Origin: Cunninghamia lanceolata
Taxonomy: Eukaryota > Streptophyta > Pinopsida > Cupressales > Cupressaceae
NCBI GenBank assembly: GCA_027924645.1
Contig: BSBN01000140.1
Span: 10,422,501-10,486,500, forward strand
Reading direction: 5' to 3'
DNA: 64,000 bases
Below the pieces are notes generated by a model. That model searched no databases. It was not told the DNA's origin and was given only the letters and a program-made list of their open reading frames with translations. This document shows positions 24,650 to 38,040 of the stretch, piece after piece; position 1 is the first letter of the stretch, and each line of letters opens with the position of its first letter. Made by a program: the position numbers and the translations under genes.

Positions 24650-25500
24650 ATAAATGAAAGAATATTACCAAATAGTCCTTGTTGCCCTTGATATTTGATA
24701 ATGATTGTAATATGTTGGTTTCTCAAACTAACATCATAACATTACTTGAGGATTACTCGATGAATATGGCTTGGTTGATGTTTCATTTATAGATCATTAG
24801 ATAATAGGACAAATGGATAGGATTAAGAGGTGCAATGGATGGTTGAGATTAAGACATGGAAATAGATGGCTAAGATTAAGAGGTACAATACGAAATGGAT
24901 GGTGGAGATTAACAGGTCAAAGATATAAGCTTCTAGGGCATCATTATGTGAATGGCTAGGATCGAGAGATGTAATATGAGATGAGTGGTTGAGATAAAAA
25001 CTTAGTTTGACTTTTGAGACTCTCATTTATTATTTGTGGCAAGTCATGTGACTCTCAACAATTAATTAAATAAAATAATTACTTAATTAAAATTATTGGA
25101 CAAGGGTGATGATGAGGATAAAGACAATTAGGAAATAATTAATTAAGTAATTTAATTATTTAATCAATTATTGGAGAAAGATGATGTGGGAGGATAAAAT
25201 TAATTAAATAAATAAAATTTATTTAATTAAGGGATAGTCAAGGGTTAACTAATTAACTAAATGTAATTTATTCAATTAATTTGGGTGTTGGAGAAAAGGG
25301 ATTTTATTAATTAAATAAATATAATTTATTTAATCAATCTAGGTGATGGGGAAAATAGATTTAAATTAATTAAATAAATATAATTTATAAAATTAATTTG
25401 GGAAATATGATAAATATGTCACAAGGTGACATAAGGTTCTCTTAGGAAGGTGAATGACTAGATGATGTAGAAGTGTCATAAGGACATGGCCAATTTTGGA
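24650..25500. repeat. AT-rich short-repeat region
   Basis: 24800-24990 has loosely repeated units like AATGGATGGTTGAGATTAAG. 25055-25410 is dominated by AATTAATTAAATAA/TTATTTAATT words. No gene. Confidence 0.6.
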
Positions 25501-27087
25501 TGTCTACATTTTGCCCCTCTTTGAGATGATGTTGTGACTAAGAGAAGTAACATAATTTCAAAGAAGATAAGATATGGATGGGGGGAATAGGATGCCCTAA
25601 CCACTTGAAGGAGTGATGAGGAGGAATGATGTAAGGATGCCCCCTCAAGTGGATATGCAGGTTTAAAGAACATGGGTATGCTCTCAAAATGGATGTACAA
25701 ATGAGTCAAAGAGATGGGGAAGAGATAGGGGAGGAGAAATAAGATGTTATCTTGCATTAAGTGAACAACCATATAGTTTGATATAGAACTAGACATTATG
25801 CACCAAGGTATAAAGACCAGGGTGATGATGTGTCATGTGCTTGAAAGGACTAACTCAAAAAAGATAAAAAGTCACAAGCACACATATTCCTTTGGACATA
25901 ATGATATGGAGGACCATAATATCATTTTAGAAATATGTTGCAAGGAATTGAAATAAATTCAAGATAAAATGATAACACACACCAGTAAGGAAGCAAAAAT
26001 GCAAAAAATGATTCAAAAACAAACAAGGTGATGACCCTGTATAGCTGAAAACTGATGATTGATTGATTGATTGATGATAAAGATAGTGTTGTGGGAATGA
26101 TATATCCCATGAACAACACAAGGATGAGGGAATTATATAACCCATTGTTAACAATTTATTTCATTGACATCAAGGTTGGAACAAAATGTAGGTATGCTTT
26201 TGGATGATTTGACAAGATTGTTTGACTACATTGGTATGGATTAAGGATGACTTACTTTTAGATTTATTGCTTGAAGTTTTTGGATATTTGATTTATTTGG
26301 ATTTTGGAGTTTTTAATTTTTAAAATGTTTTAATTTTTTTTTGGATTTTTGAAATGTTGCTATGGGATGGTTTAATAGGATTGGAAGGATGAATGGGTGG
26401 TTATAATGAACATGATGGGTGAGGATGTGATGGTTGATGCTAAAATATGCTAACGCCATGGGTATAATAATTGATATGTGATATCATCATATGTGTAAGG
26501 GAACAATACATTTAAGTGTATGAAGCTCAACCAAGAGAACAAGGCAATGAGATATACCCAGCAAGAGGAATATGTATCAAGGAAACTAATTAGAAATCAA
26601 GGTAGAATCCATTTCCCCTGGTGTATGACAAGGGTAGAAATACAAGAGGGATGCAAGGGGGATGTGATGGACAATGAATACATGGAACATATATGGGATG
26701 ATATGAAAAAAAATAAGACATGGGAGGAAGATAAGATGATGGGGACATGCAATGGATGTGACCAAAGGGATAATGAGATCTGGCTACTATACATGGCACC
26801 TACAAATAGGTTTTCACCATGGTACTTATCCAAGATGCCACAAAAATGCTTTTCACCATAGGATGGATTATTTTTCTTTACTATTTTTTTCACATATTGG
26901 GATATTGCAGTAGGTTAAGCATGGAAATGCATGATATCAAGTGGAAGTGTAAACTTTTGAATAAGTGGACAACAATCATAATGGTGATTGGAATGTGGAA
27001 GACGCATTGCAAGGATAATGTCACTAGGATGGGCACCATAGATACCATGATGGACCTCCTTAAGTACAAGATTATCCCCTTTTGTGC
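25501..27087. other. Unassigned sequence
   Basis: No supported gene. A GATT tetranucleotide run occurs at about 26055-26072. Some minus-strand stretches (26597-26893) are open and lie downstream of ORF X, but show low-complexity S/H/P composition and no motif that ties them to it. Confidence 0.4.
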
Positions 27088-28455
27088 TTAGGAAACATAA
27101 ATGGGAGCTATAATAGTCTTGTTAAGTAAACCCTCATCCATGACTATTGTGAATTCCCTAAAGCAGAAAGTACTGGGCATGAATGATTATTTGTTGTTCC
27201 TCTTTAGATGAAAACCATCAGATTTAGAAATTTGTCTCACAATTTCTAAGTATGCAATTATGTCTGGGACAACCCTAGGAAATAGATAAGGGGAACCCTC
27301 AAATCCATAGACTCGTATCATGGTGCAGTCTAAGAAGGCATACCAATCTCCCTAGTTCTGATTCACCTTTGTCTTTGGATCATTTTCCTTTGGCCTAAGA
27401 AACCTTTGTATAGTGGGAGAGAGGCTATAGTCATGAGAATATCCCAATAGTTGCATTAGAGGCTTCACAAAATAGTCTTCAAAGCAAAAAATAATGAGAT
27501 CTATCAAAATGACAATCCCACAGTGAAGTCCACAATTGCACTAGTTTTGGGTCCCCATTGTCAAATGAGTCCCAAATTTTCATCTCTGAACTCCACCATC
27601 CTCTACCATGCCCTTCATGTAAAATTAAATGCATTAACAAAGAGTAGTGTTTGAAATTAATCTTATCACTATTATGTTTGATTTTCTCCAATCCATGGTT
27701 CAGAGCATTAGCTATGTAACTTGCATAATCAAAAGGCCTTGTTCCCTTTGTTTGAATATCTACAACTAACACCATAGGTGCAATTGATATTTGTGGGGGA
27801 ACCTCGAGACCTAATACTTGACCAGCAGCATAATAAGTGTAATGAAAGTACTCCGCAAATAATTCTTCAGAAAATGGAGGGTTCTCAGCATTGGAAAATT
27901 TCCTCATTCGACCCTTGTCATCTTTTGGCCTGTGTAAAGCTAACTTGCCTCTCTTATAACTGGTGTCCATATGCCTACACTCCAGCAATAGGTCTTTGAC
28001 TATAATGGGCGTGTCAAAGCCACATTCCAATTGAAAAACATTTGCAATGAAATCCTTGGAAAGCGCTAGTATATTTTCACCAGTGTGTGATCTAATAGTT
28101 CTTTTTTTCAGGTCATATTTGCTAGCTAAGCCTTTAATCAAATCCACATTGATAAAGACATTAGACACTATTAGCCTTGTTAAATTTAACCTCAAGGGTT
28201 GCAGACAGGTTCATACGTATATTGTTTCTTGAAATGATACAGAAACAATTGATACCCTCGAAGAGGAGTCCAAAAATATCCTAACTCCTTATAGTCATCT
28301 ATCAATTTATCTATGGAGGGATTAGTCTGGGCACTTCTTTTTGGTCTCGGCCCAGACCCTGGGCATTGGTCAATTAAATCTTGATTCAGTGATCTTTTCT
28401 CAACCTTCTACTTTTTAGCTTTATGTTTCTCTAGATTATTTCCATAATGCAGACT
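27088..28455 (-). pseudogene. Decayed minus-strand ORF of unknown function (X)
   Basis: I do not recognise this family. Reading starts near 28455 with a lysine-rich segment (one TAG), passes KELGYFWTPLRGYQLFLYHF (28302-28243), shifts frame near 28195, and continues 716 bp without a stop (28195-27480). That stretch carries YASYIANALNHGLEKIK, FKHYSLLMHLILHEGHGRGWW and SEMKIWDSF. It shifts frame again near 27480 and continues with FCFEDYFVKPLMQLLGY, one TAG, then WYAFLDCTMIRVYGFEG, ending at TAA 27088-27090. There is no signal peptide and no retroelement catalytic motif. The long conserved reading suggests recent function. It could be an accessory ORF of a plant retroelement. Confidence 0.5.
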
Positions 28456-28565
28456 CCAAAGCTTCTACATAGTATAAATTTATAATCAGGACCGATATAC
28501 TTACTTGAAATATATTTCTAGTTGGCGTTTTTCTGTGAGAGATCAAAATTCCTTTCTCCTTCTTT

Positions 28566-29481
28566 CTTCAGCAAAATCTTATAGGGGTGGAATAACTTAT
28601 TTCAATCTTAGCTCATAAATACACCATCGATGCGTATCTTGTCATCGAGCAAGTTTATTAATTGCAAATATTTGACCGACGTCTTGGAATGTCACATCAA
28701 TGTTGTCTGACAATCATCACTGTATCACTGAGACTTTGTTTTATATTCCACCGAAGTCCATCCCTTCCATCGATAAATTTCCTTTTCTCGGTCCATCGAC
28801 GAGGTTCCATATGAAGTTGCCCTGATGTGCCCTAGTCTGGCTGATGTTCTTCATATCCTCAATGTTTTATAGTTATTTCGGGCTATCGATGGAACTTCAT
28901 CCTTAGTTCCACCGTTCCTTACATGCTACAATGATGCTTTTATCTTTGTTGGTTTTATCGGCATGTCAGGGGAACTCGTATATAAGTTTTGCCGAAGTTG
29001 ACATGTTCTGACGATATAACCTTCTTCAGCCAAATCTTATAGGAGTGGAAAAACTTATTTCAATCTCAGCTCATAAATGCACCATCGATGCGTATCTTGC
29101 CATTGTGCTAGTTTATTAATTGCAAATATTTGAGTGACATCTTGGAATGTCACATCAATCTTGTCTAACAATCATCACCGTATCGCTGAGGCTTTGTTTT
29201 ATATTCCTTCGAAGTCCATCCCTTCCGTCATTAAATTACCCTTTCTCTATCCATTGGCGAGGTTCCATATGAAGTTGCTCCGATGTGCCCTAGTCTGGCC
29301 GATGTTCTTCATATCCTCAATGTTTTATAGTTATTTCAAGCTATCGATGGAACTTCATCCTTAGTTCCATCGATCCTTACATTCTAGAATGATGTTTTTA
29401 TCTTTGTTGGTTTTATTGGCACGTTGGGGGAACTCGTATATAAGTTCTGCCAAAGTTCACATGTTTCAACGATAGGCTAAC
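28566..29481 (+). repeat. 458-bp tandem duplication
   Basis: Copy 1 (28566-29023) and copy 2 (29024-29481) both start CTTCAGC and share long blocks such as CACCATCGATGCGTATCTTG and TCTTGGAATGTCACATCAAT. A partial third echo follows at 29515-29600. The region is relatively CpG-rich, with many ATCGATGG and TCGGTGG words. No ORF of note. Confidence 0.85.
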
Positions 29482-29959
29482 TCCTGTCGAGTTCATCGGG
29501 TCATCGGTGAGGGTGTGATATGTATTCCACCGAAATCCACATGTTATAGCAATACAACCTTCTTCTACCAACTTTATCGGCCTATTGGTGGAACCATGAT
29601 GTGGTTTCCACTGATGTCTACACGTTATCCTGATAAGCTCATTTTATTCCATTTTGTCGGTCTATCGGTGGGATGACCTCAAAGGTTACCCTGATAGATC
29701 ATTGTTTTGCTAATACAGTGATACTATATCTTTATCGGGCCATCAGTATAGCAAAGTGAAAGGTTCCAACAATGGGGTCACATTGGGATGCTATGTCCTT
29801 AGGAAAGGCAAAGGGTACAATTCATGGAATGGATATGCAAGACTTAGGTTAATTATGGATTTTGTAACATAATTGATTACTATTATGAGATTAAGGGTAT
29901 AATGTTCTAATCTTGGTTGAAAGGGGATGGATAGAAGTATGGAAAAATTGTTAAATTTT

Positions 29960-32900
29960 CTTGTCCCAATAGGGTTTAGGGTTTAGGGTTGAGGGTTTAG
30001 GGATTATAGTTTAGAGTTGAGGGATTAGGGTTTAGAGTTGAGGGTTATAGTCCCATTAGAGAACGATTTTCTCACACATGGACCATGTCGAGTGTTCTCA
30101 TCGATGTTGATAAGGGATACATGGGAGGCAAATGGATTAGGCAGATAGTGATTACTATTTAGGGTTTAGGGTTTAGGGATTACCATTTAGAGTTGAGGGA
30201 TTAGGGTTTAAGGCATAGTACTATTTAGGGTTGAGGGTTTAGGGATAGGGTTTAAGGTTTAGCGATAAGGGATTAGGGTTTAGGGTTGAGGGATTAGGTT
30301 TTAGTGTTGAGGGATTAGAGTTTAAGATATAGTGTTTAGGGTTGAGGGTTTAGGGTTTAGTGTTGAGGGATTAGAGTTTAAGGTATAGTGTTTAGGGTTG
30401 ATGGTTTAGGGATAGGGTTGACAGTTTAAGGTTTAAGAGTTGACACTTCAGGCTTTAGGGATAGCATTTATGGTTGAGGGATTAGGGTTTAGGGTGGACA
30501 GATTATGGTTTAAGGCATAGTGTTTAGGGTTGAGGGTTAAAGGTTGTGTTATGTTGTACTGAAAGGTTATAGTCCCATTAGGGAATGATGTCCTCACGCA
30601 TGGACCATGTTGAGTGCCCTCATCGATGTTGGTAAGGGATACATGGAAGGCAAATGGATTAGGCAGATAGTGGATTATGACATGGATTCTAGAGGGAAGA
30701 AAAGTGGATTATGGTGTGGATTATGTATGGAGAATAGTGGATTATGATGTGGATTATGTCAGACCTATGCAAAAGCATGGACCATAGGAATGGTATGTGG
30801 AGGGTATGTAAGATAGTGGATGAATGATGGTAGATTTTTTATCTTTATCAATAGAGGCATCTAATTTTGCATTTCTAGATCCCTTGAGGATGGTGGAATG
30901 AGTGGAAGTTTTAAGTTTAGGTTTAAGATTAGGGTTGATAGTTGAGGGTTAATGGATTAGGGTTTAAGATAAAGTATTGAGGGTTGAGGGTTTAGGGTTT
31001 AGAGTTTAGGGTTTAGGGATTATAGTTTAAGGTAGAATATTGTTTAGGGTTGAGAGTTTAGGGATAGGGTTTAGGATTTGAGGTTCAAGTGTTGAGAGTT
31101 GACGCTTTAGGGATAGGGTTTAAGGTTTAGTGATAAGGGATTAGGATTTAGGGTTAAGGGATTAGGGTTTAGTGTTGAGGGATTGGAGTTTAGGATATAG
31201 TGTTTAGGGTTGAGGGTTTAGGGTTTAGTGTTGACAGATTACAGTTTAAGGTTTAGTGTTTAGGGTTGAGGGTTTAGGGATAGGGTTGACAGTTTAAGGT
31301 TTAAGGGTTGAGGCTTTAGGCTTTATGGATAGCATTTACGGTTGAGGGATTAGGGTTTAGGGTGGAGGGATTAGGGTTTAAGGTATAATGTTTAGGGTTG
31401 AGGGTTGAAGGTTACATTATGCTACACTAAAAGGTTATAGTCCCATTATAGAATGACGTCCTCGCCCATGGACCCTGTCAAGTGCCTTCATCGATGTTCC
31501 TAAGCGATACGTGGTAGGCAAATGGATTAGGAAGATAGTGGATTATGACATGGATTCTAAAGGGGGGAAAAGTGGATTATGACGTGGATTATGATGTGGA
31601 TTGTGTCAGACTTATGCCAAATCATGGACCATAGGGATGGTATGTGGAGGCTATGTAGGATAGTGGATGAATGATGGTAGATTTATTGGCTTTATCAGTA
31701 GAGGCATCTAATTTTGCATTTCTAGATCCCTTGAGGATGGTGGAATGAGTGGAAGCTTTAAGTTTAGGTTTAAGATTAGGGTTGAGGGATTAGGGTTTAA
31801 GGTATAGTGTTGAGGGTTTAGGGTTTAGGGTTTAGCGATTACACTTTAGAGTTGAGGGATCAGGGTTTAAGGCATAGTACTGTTTAGGGTTGGGGGTTTA
31901 GGGATAGGGATTAGGATTTTAGGTTCAAGTGTTGAGGGTTGAGGCTTTAGGGATAGGGTTTAAGGTTTAGCGATAAGGGATTAGGGTTTAGGGTTGAGGG
32001 ATTAGGGTTTAGTGTTGAGGTATTAGAATTTAAGATATAGTGTTTTGGGTTGAGGGTTTAGGGTTTAGTGTTGAGGGATTAGAGTTTAAGGTATAGTGTT
32101 TAGGGTTGAGGATTTAGGGATAGGGTTGATAGTTTACAGTTTAAGGGCTAAGGCTTCAGGCTTTAGGGATAGCATTTACAGTTGAGGGATTAGGGTTTAC
32201 GGTGGAAGGATTAGGGTTTAAGGTATAATGTTTAGGGTTGAGGATTGAAGGTTGCATTATGCTACACTAAAAGGTTTTAGTCCCATTAGAGAATGATGTC
32301 CTTGCCCATGGACCATGTCAAGTGCCCTCATCGATGTTGGTAAGGGATACATGGAAGGCAAATGGATTACGTAGATAGTGGATTATGACATGGATTCTAG
32401 AGGGGATAAAAGTGGATTATGATGTGGATTACGTATGGAAAATAGTGGATTATGTCAAACTTATACCAAAGGATGGACCATAGGGATGGTATGTGGAGGG
32501 TATGTAAGATAGTGGATGAATGATGGTAGATTTATTGCGGAATGGAAGGGAACCATAACCAATGGTTGCACACATCCCCATAAAAGTTAAAGCTCATGAT
32601 GCGGAGGTGGTATAGGGTGCAATGGAGATGTTTTCTTATGAGATGGATGATGAAGGGCTTTAGGGACCCACATAGACTTGGGCATTTTATTACTTTTGTT
32701 TTTCTTGTGGGATGGAATGTTTTGACACTTTTGAGAGGAATGGGAATTTGTGATGGGAGTAGATGGTTGGGATTTTTAGAGGTAGATGCCTCATTAACTT
32801 GATTTTTTGTTTCTTAGGTACCCATACCATTTTGGTTGTGGACTTTTCTTGTGGAGGTATGGGCTTGGATAACTTTTTTGATTGATTTTTCTTTGACTCT

Positions 32901-33745
32901 TTATTTTTATGTCCTGAGGCATGACGACCCTTAGGATGTTTAGCTTTATCAGTAGAGGCATCTAATTTTTCATTTCTAGATCCCTTGGGGATGGTGGAAT
33001 GAGTGGAAGCTTTAAGTTTAGCTTTAAAATTAGGGTTGAGGGTTGAGGGATTAGGGTTTAGTGTTCAAGGATTAGAGTTTAAGATATAGAGTTTAGGGTT
33101 GAGGATTTAGGGTTTAGTGTTGATGGATTAGAGTTTAAGGTATAGTGTTTATAGTTGAGGGTTTAGGGATAGGGTTTAGGGTATAAGGTTTAAGGGTTTA
33201 GGCTTTAGGCTTTCGAGATAGCGTTTACGATTGAGGGATTAGGGTTTAGAGTGGAGGGATTAAGGTTTAAGGTATAGTGTTTAGGGTTGAGGATTGAAGG
33301 TTGCATTACGCTGCACTGAAAGGTTATAGTCCCATTAGAGAACAATGTCCTTGCACGTGGACTATGTCGAGTGCCCTCATTGATGTTGGTAAGGGATACA
33401 TGGAAGGCAAATGAATTAGGCAGATAGTGGATTATGTTGTGGATTCTAGAGGGGAGAAAAGTGGATTATGACATGGATTTTGTAGGGAAAATAGTGGATT
33501 ATGATGTGCATTATGTCAAACTTATGCCAAAGCATGGACCATATGGATGGTATGTAGAGGATATGTAGGATAGTGGATGAATGATGGTAGATTTATTGGC
33601 TTTATTAGTAGAGGTATCTAATTTTGTATTTCTGGATCCCTTGAGGATGGTGGAATGAGTGGAAGCTTTAAGTTTAGGTTTAAGAATAGGGTTGAGGGTT
33701 GAGCATTGAGGGATTAGGGTTTAAGGTATAGTGTTGAGGGTTTAG
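29960..33745 (+). repeat. Telomere-like higher-order tandem array
   Basis: The base repeat is the plant telomere heptamer TTTAGGG and variants (TTGAGGG, ATTAGGG, TTTAAGG). Non-telomeric blocks recur within it: CCCATTAGAGAA...TGGACCATGTC...ATCGATGTTGG at 30052, 30574, 31442, 32282 and 33331, and CTAGATCCCTTGAGGATGG near 30874, 31722, 32981 and 33632. Spacings vary (522, 868, 840, 1049 bp). One unit carries about 410 extra bases (32537-32945). No gene is supported inside. Confidence 0.9.
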
Positions 33746-34677
33746 TGTTTAAGGATAATGATGGTGCTAAATTAGGTGCACTTGGTGCCAATTTTGACGT
33801 CCCAAAGAGATTACATTTATAGATAAAAGTTGGTGCAAAAGTCAAAGTTAGAAATGCTGACTTTAGCACTGACTAATGAATCCAAAAAAAAATTTAAAAT
33901 TTACGCCAGCGTTAAAACATACCACACAAAAAAAAAACAAATAAGTTAATACATTTGATCCCACAACATAGTGTACTCTGCCTTTGTTTTAGGTTTCCTG
34001 TGAAGTGACGACTTTATTATGTCGAAAATGGAAATTACTAAAAAGTTTCTACAACAGATCCGTGAATTTTTATTTTATTTATCTTTGGTTCTAGACATCT
34101 AGAAGATAAAAAATTGCTTGAGCTAGCTGCTAAATTTGGGGTTTCTATCTACCTCATCCATTCAATTCAAATTTGTTCATCTACCTTTTGGCAAGTAAGT
34201 TAACTCTTGACCTAGGTTTTCATCCATTTTGATATAATTTTGAGCTCAAAGAAAGTTTTTCTAAGATGTTGTACTCACACTTTAGGGTAAATTTGAGTAG
34301 TAATGTTGTTAATTATCCTTGCTTGCAGTATAAATTGCATTTACCATTTTTAGAAGGCCTGTTGAATAAGCTCTCTTTGTCCATTATACCCAAAATACAA
34401 GCTGTTAAGTTTTGTTTTTTGCTACGATTGGTCAAGCACGCTGTTAATTCATACCTGGCTACGATTGCCTCCACAGATTGGATGAAAATAATTTTCCCTA
34501 GGTTACCTTGAAATGTCAAGCAATAGAGGGAATGAAGCAAACTCTAGCCATAATGAGGTAATTCACTGTCAATTTATAGATTTGTAAATGTTTCCATTGT
34601 TTATTTGATTTTTAGTATTTAGTTTTCTATTTCTAAATTTAAAAAAAGAAATTTATTTTATATATATATTTATATAT

Positions 34678-35793
34678 AGGAACATGAGACTGACAAAGAT
34701 AAAGATGCATTGGATTCCATATTTGGGTAGATGCAGTGAACAAATTGGATGGTGTTGACTTGACAATGCTTGCCATATACATAGAAAAATGATCTGGTAA
34801 AGCCCTTGAAACATTGCAACCAAATCAACATTGTCAAAGGGAATCAATTGATTCCCTAACCACTTATGGATTGGGCAAAAGATCTAGGAGGAAATCAATA
34901 ATAGTAACCTCTAAGAATGTGGAACAAGGAGTAGAGGCTTCCAATGTCCCAGTCACTCCTAGGACACAGACTTCTTTGACCACCACGCCATGTTTTGCAT
35001 CTTGCATTGGTAGCTACGATACCAAGATAGAATATGATGTGGTTTTAGGGGAAGTTCAAATGACAGATGCTAGAAAAACATTTGTGAATAGGTTGAAGGA
35101 ATCATGCCTTCAACGATTCAAAGACCATCTACATTTGCCATTCTCAAAGATACCCATGCACCTGCAAAAAGTAGTTATACAAGACATGGAGATTGAATTT
35201 GGCACAGGTTGGTCTATAAAGAAAATAAAGCTATGAATGTTTCAAAACTGCAAGAGATTTCTATGCAACCAAACAAAAAAGATAAAAAAAATCCCTCCGG
35301 AGCAAAGGCTCAAAAAAAGGCCAATTGACGTAAGTCTCAAAGTATGGAAAGAGCTTGTAAAAGCTTATGAGAAGTCCAATGCACGGAGGAAGTCCGATGA
35401 GGAGAGTACACAGGTATTTGAATTTGTTCATAAGATTATATCAAATTTATTAAATGATTTTTAAATTTTATTTGTGCTTTACCTAAATTGAATTAGTGTA
35501 TGTTTTAGGACGAGGCTTCCAAGGCTAGGCTTGACAAACTTCTTGCCACTCATCATAGTGGCTAGAAAGGTTGACAGGCCTTGATCTATACATTTGTAAG
35601 TATATTAAAAATGTTAAATGATATTTTTTTTATTTCCAAGGGAAAAATAAATGATTGCATATTAATTAGTTTAACTAGTCCAAGTGCCATGTTTTGACAG
35701 GAGGAGAAATATGGCCGACAACCAATGCAAAATGAAAAGGAAATGTTACAAAGCAAAAAGTGGACCGGTTTTGTAATCTGGATGGAGAACAAG
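34678..35793 (+). pseudogene. CACTA-associated spliced ORF, possibly a transposase-24-like protein
   Basis: Exon 1 ends at CACAG|GTATTT (35413). Exon 2 is 35509-35595, between TTTTAG and TTT|GTAAGT. Exon 3 is 35701-35793, between TTGACAG and AAG|GTATCA. All three join in phase 0, strong evidence for a real spliced gene. Exon 1 (frame traceable from about 34710) has ARKTFVNRLKESCLQRFKDH and KVWKELVKAYEKSNARRKSD; exon 3 has EEKYGRQPMQNEKEM. The Lys/Arg-rich helical pattern with an R-x-P segment resembles the plant En/Spm transposase-24 module; this is moderate inference. Stops at 34790 (TGA), 35234 and in exon 2 (TAG, TGA) inactivate it. Some look like CGA or CAG changed to TGA or TAG. Confidence 0.5.
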
Positions 35794-38035
35794 GTATCAA
35801 TAGTTGACTTTCAATAGCTTAGTTGGATATTGTTGTGTTAATATGTCAATTTGCATTTCTTGTGTTGAGTTTCAATAATCTTTGAAGACATTATAGAGTG
35901 ATACTTGAGACAAACAATTACAGTTGTACTCTATTTGTTGTGTTTAGTTTCTATTGGTCTTCTTGTCTTTTTGACTCAAGTGGATTGTTATTCATAGGTC
36001 GCTTGTCATTCTTCTTGATCATGTGGATGTAGTTATCATTGAGTTTTCAGGTGGTCTCCTAAGTGAATAGACCAAAGGGTTTATCTCAAGTCTTTGTTTC
36101 CTAACCTTTTTATTATAAGACTTAAACGGGGGCATGCATTATAGTTACATTGTTGGTTATATTTCAAACCTTTGAAATATAATAGTGGACATTTAAATTT
36201 TAATATGCACTTTTTTTTTTGTTGACAAGGAGCCACCATTGGCAATAGGCATTAACTCTCCTCTGCCATAACAGCTTTGGGAAGTACTAGTCTTTAATGT
36301 GCTTGGTTTTGGGGTATGTGAGGGAGAAAAGGAAGGAGTGGGGAACCATTTTAGGGGGGAATTCTTCTTTTTGCCTTGGGGTCGAGAAAGGAAGGTTGAT
36401 GGTTGGACTATAAGTGATTTAGAGGAAGGGAGACTTTGGGTGTACTCATCATGTTGGTTGAGTGTCTAGTTGTTTGGGTTGGAGACTAAGATTCAAATTG
36501 CCAACTGCTCTTCTTCAACTAAGATAACCTTTCGTTGAAGTAAACCTCCTTGTCATCCATTCTTGTAAAATTATACTGACCATTTTGGTGAAACATTTCC
36601 TTTAACTTGTGTAACTGTATGTGGTCTTATGAAAGCCTATGCTAAAGGGTTTGGGTGAGGAAAATATTGTTAACTATGAGAGTTCAGACTTAAGATCATG
36701 GGACTTACGAACTGTGGCAAACTTTTGGTTATTGTGTTTTGGATTTCTATCATGAAGGAAGCTACATTAATTTGGTCACAATTTGAGGTGGAGTTTCAAA
36801 CCCTAGCTAGAATTGCTAGAATGCTATCATTGCAACATACCATGAGTCTTGAGGAAACCTGGCCTGGTTCATGGTTATCTTTTTTGACATGGTTGTAAAC
36901 CCTAATGGTGTTGGTATTTCACCTATAAATGTCCACTCTCTCAATTGTGGATGCGAGGTCTTCTTGGGATTAATAATACCACTCCCAGGTGGGCTTTTGG
37001 AATGGTTTTGGATACTTGGTTCAGGTCAACTTGCCCCACAACACTCCCTCCAAGGCTATGAGGTTTGCATTACTGAAGCCACAATGGAATACAATGTTGA
37101 AACAACACTACATGGTTGTATTTGATTACCAGTTGACTCTTGGAAAGAATGGGTTTTGTGAATTGCATATAGTTGTGTAACATTACAATAGTTGTATTAT
37201 ACCTGTAACTAGAATAGTCTATTGTGAAGGCATTCGTTTGATCACAACGACCTTTGAGTTCATTGTAATGACTTGCACTAAATTAGAAATGTGATTTCAA
37301 TCCAGTATTTATTAAATTGGAGACTATTTGTGAACAAATTTATCTTAGTATGGACTTCCCTGTGTTTGAATGTCTAAGCACTACCCACGGAATAGTAGAT
37401 ATTATGTACTTGTGAGCACTGCGTCATTTGGATAGAGGACTCAAATGGAATATAGGACCTTTTGTTTCATTGTCCATAAAATCCTAAGGGTTGATTAAGT
37501 TATTGTACATGGATGTAAATGGAAACTTTAAGCTCTCTGAAGGCTTGCTTATTATTTGTAAAGTAGCATTAATTTCTTATTTTAACTGTGGAAACATCTT
37601 GTGGACACTAGTATGGTGTTGACTAAGGAATTATTTGTAAACACTAGAAAGGTCTATGCATATTAATCATAGACTGTAACCTTACATTCTAAAGGAAATT
37701 GTTACTGTAGATGTGATATATACTGTATAGTGGTATCTGGTCTATGGCATGACATCTTTAGTAGGAGGTACCTTCAAATTTCTGTACCATCATGTCTAGG
37801 ATAAGGTACCATAAAGTTAAGTGTGCATTGTATGGTGTTATTGTATTAGAGGTTGATGTATGCAAATCTACAGTGATATAAGGAGACTCGACTCTCCTCA
37901 TTTCATTAGACAAAGTGAGTGACAAAATAACTACCTAGTTTAAAATTGGCCCTTCTTTAAGCAACATATGTAGCAATGAGACTTAGGATTCTTGAAAATG
38001 AGAAGCATCCTTCTCCCCATACACCCTGCTAACTA
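35794..38035. other. Non-coding interior of the CACTA element
   Basis: No supported exon. Short open stretches at 36698-37180 lack recognisable motifs or clear splice sites. Confidence 0.4.
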
Positions 38036-38040
38036 GGGCC

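Noticed and set aside
26597..26893. Possible extra exon downstream of ORF X
   Set aside because: Composition is low-complexity and I could not connect it in frame to X.
32596..32802. 68-residue open frame in the telomere-like array
   Set aside because: It lies in a unit-specific insertion, is short and has no recognisable motif.
34266..34511. 81-residue open frame near the left end of the CACTA element
   Set aside because: Both strands are open at similar length, with no motif and no splice link.
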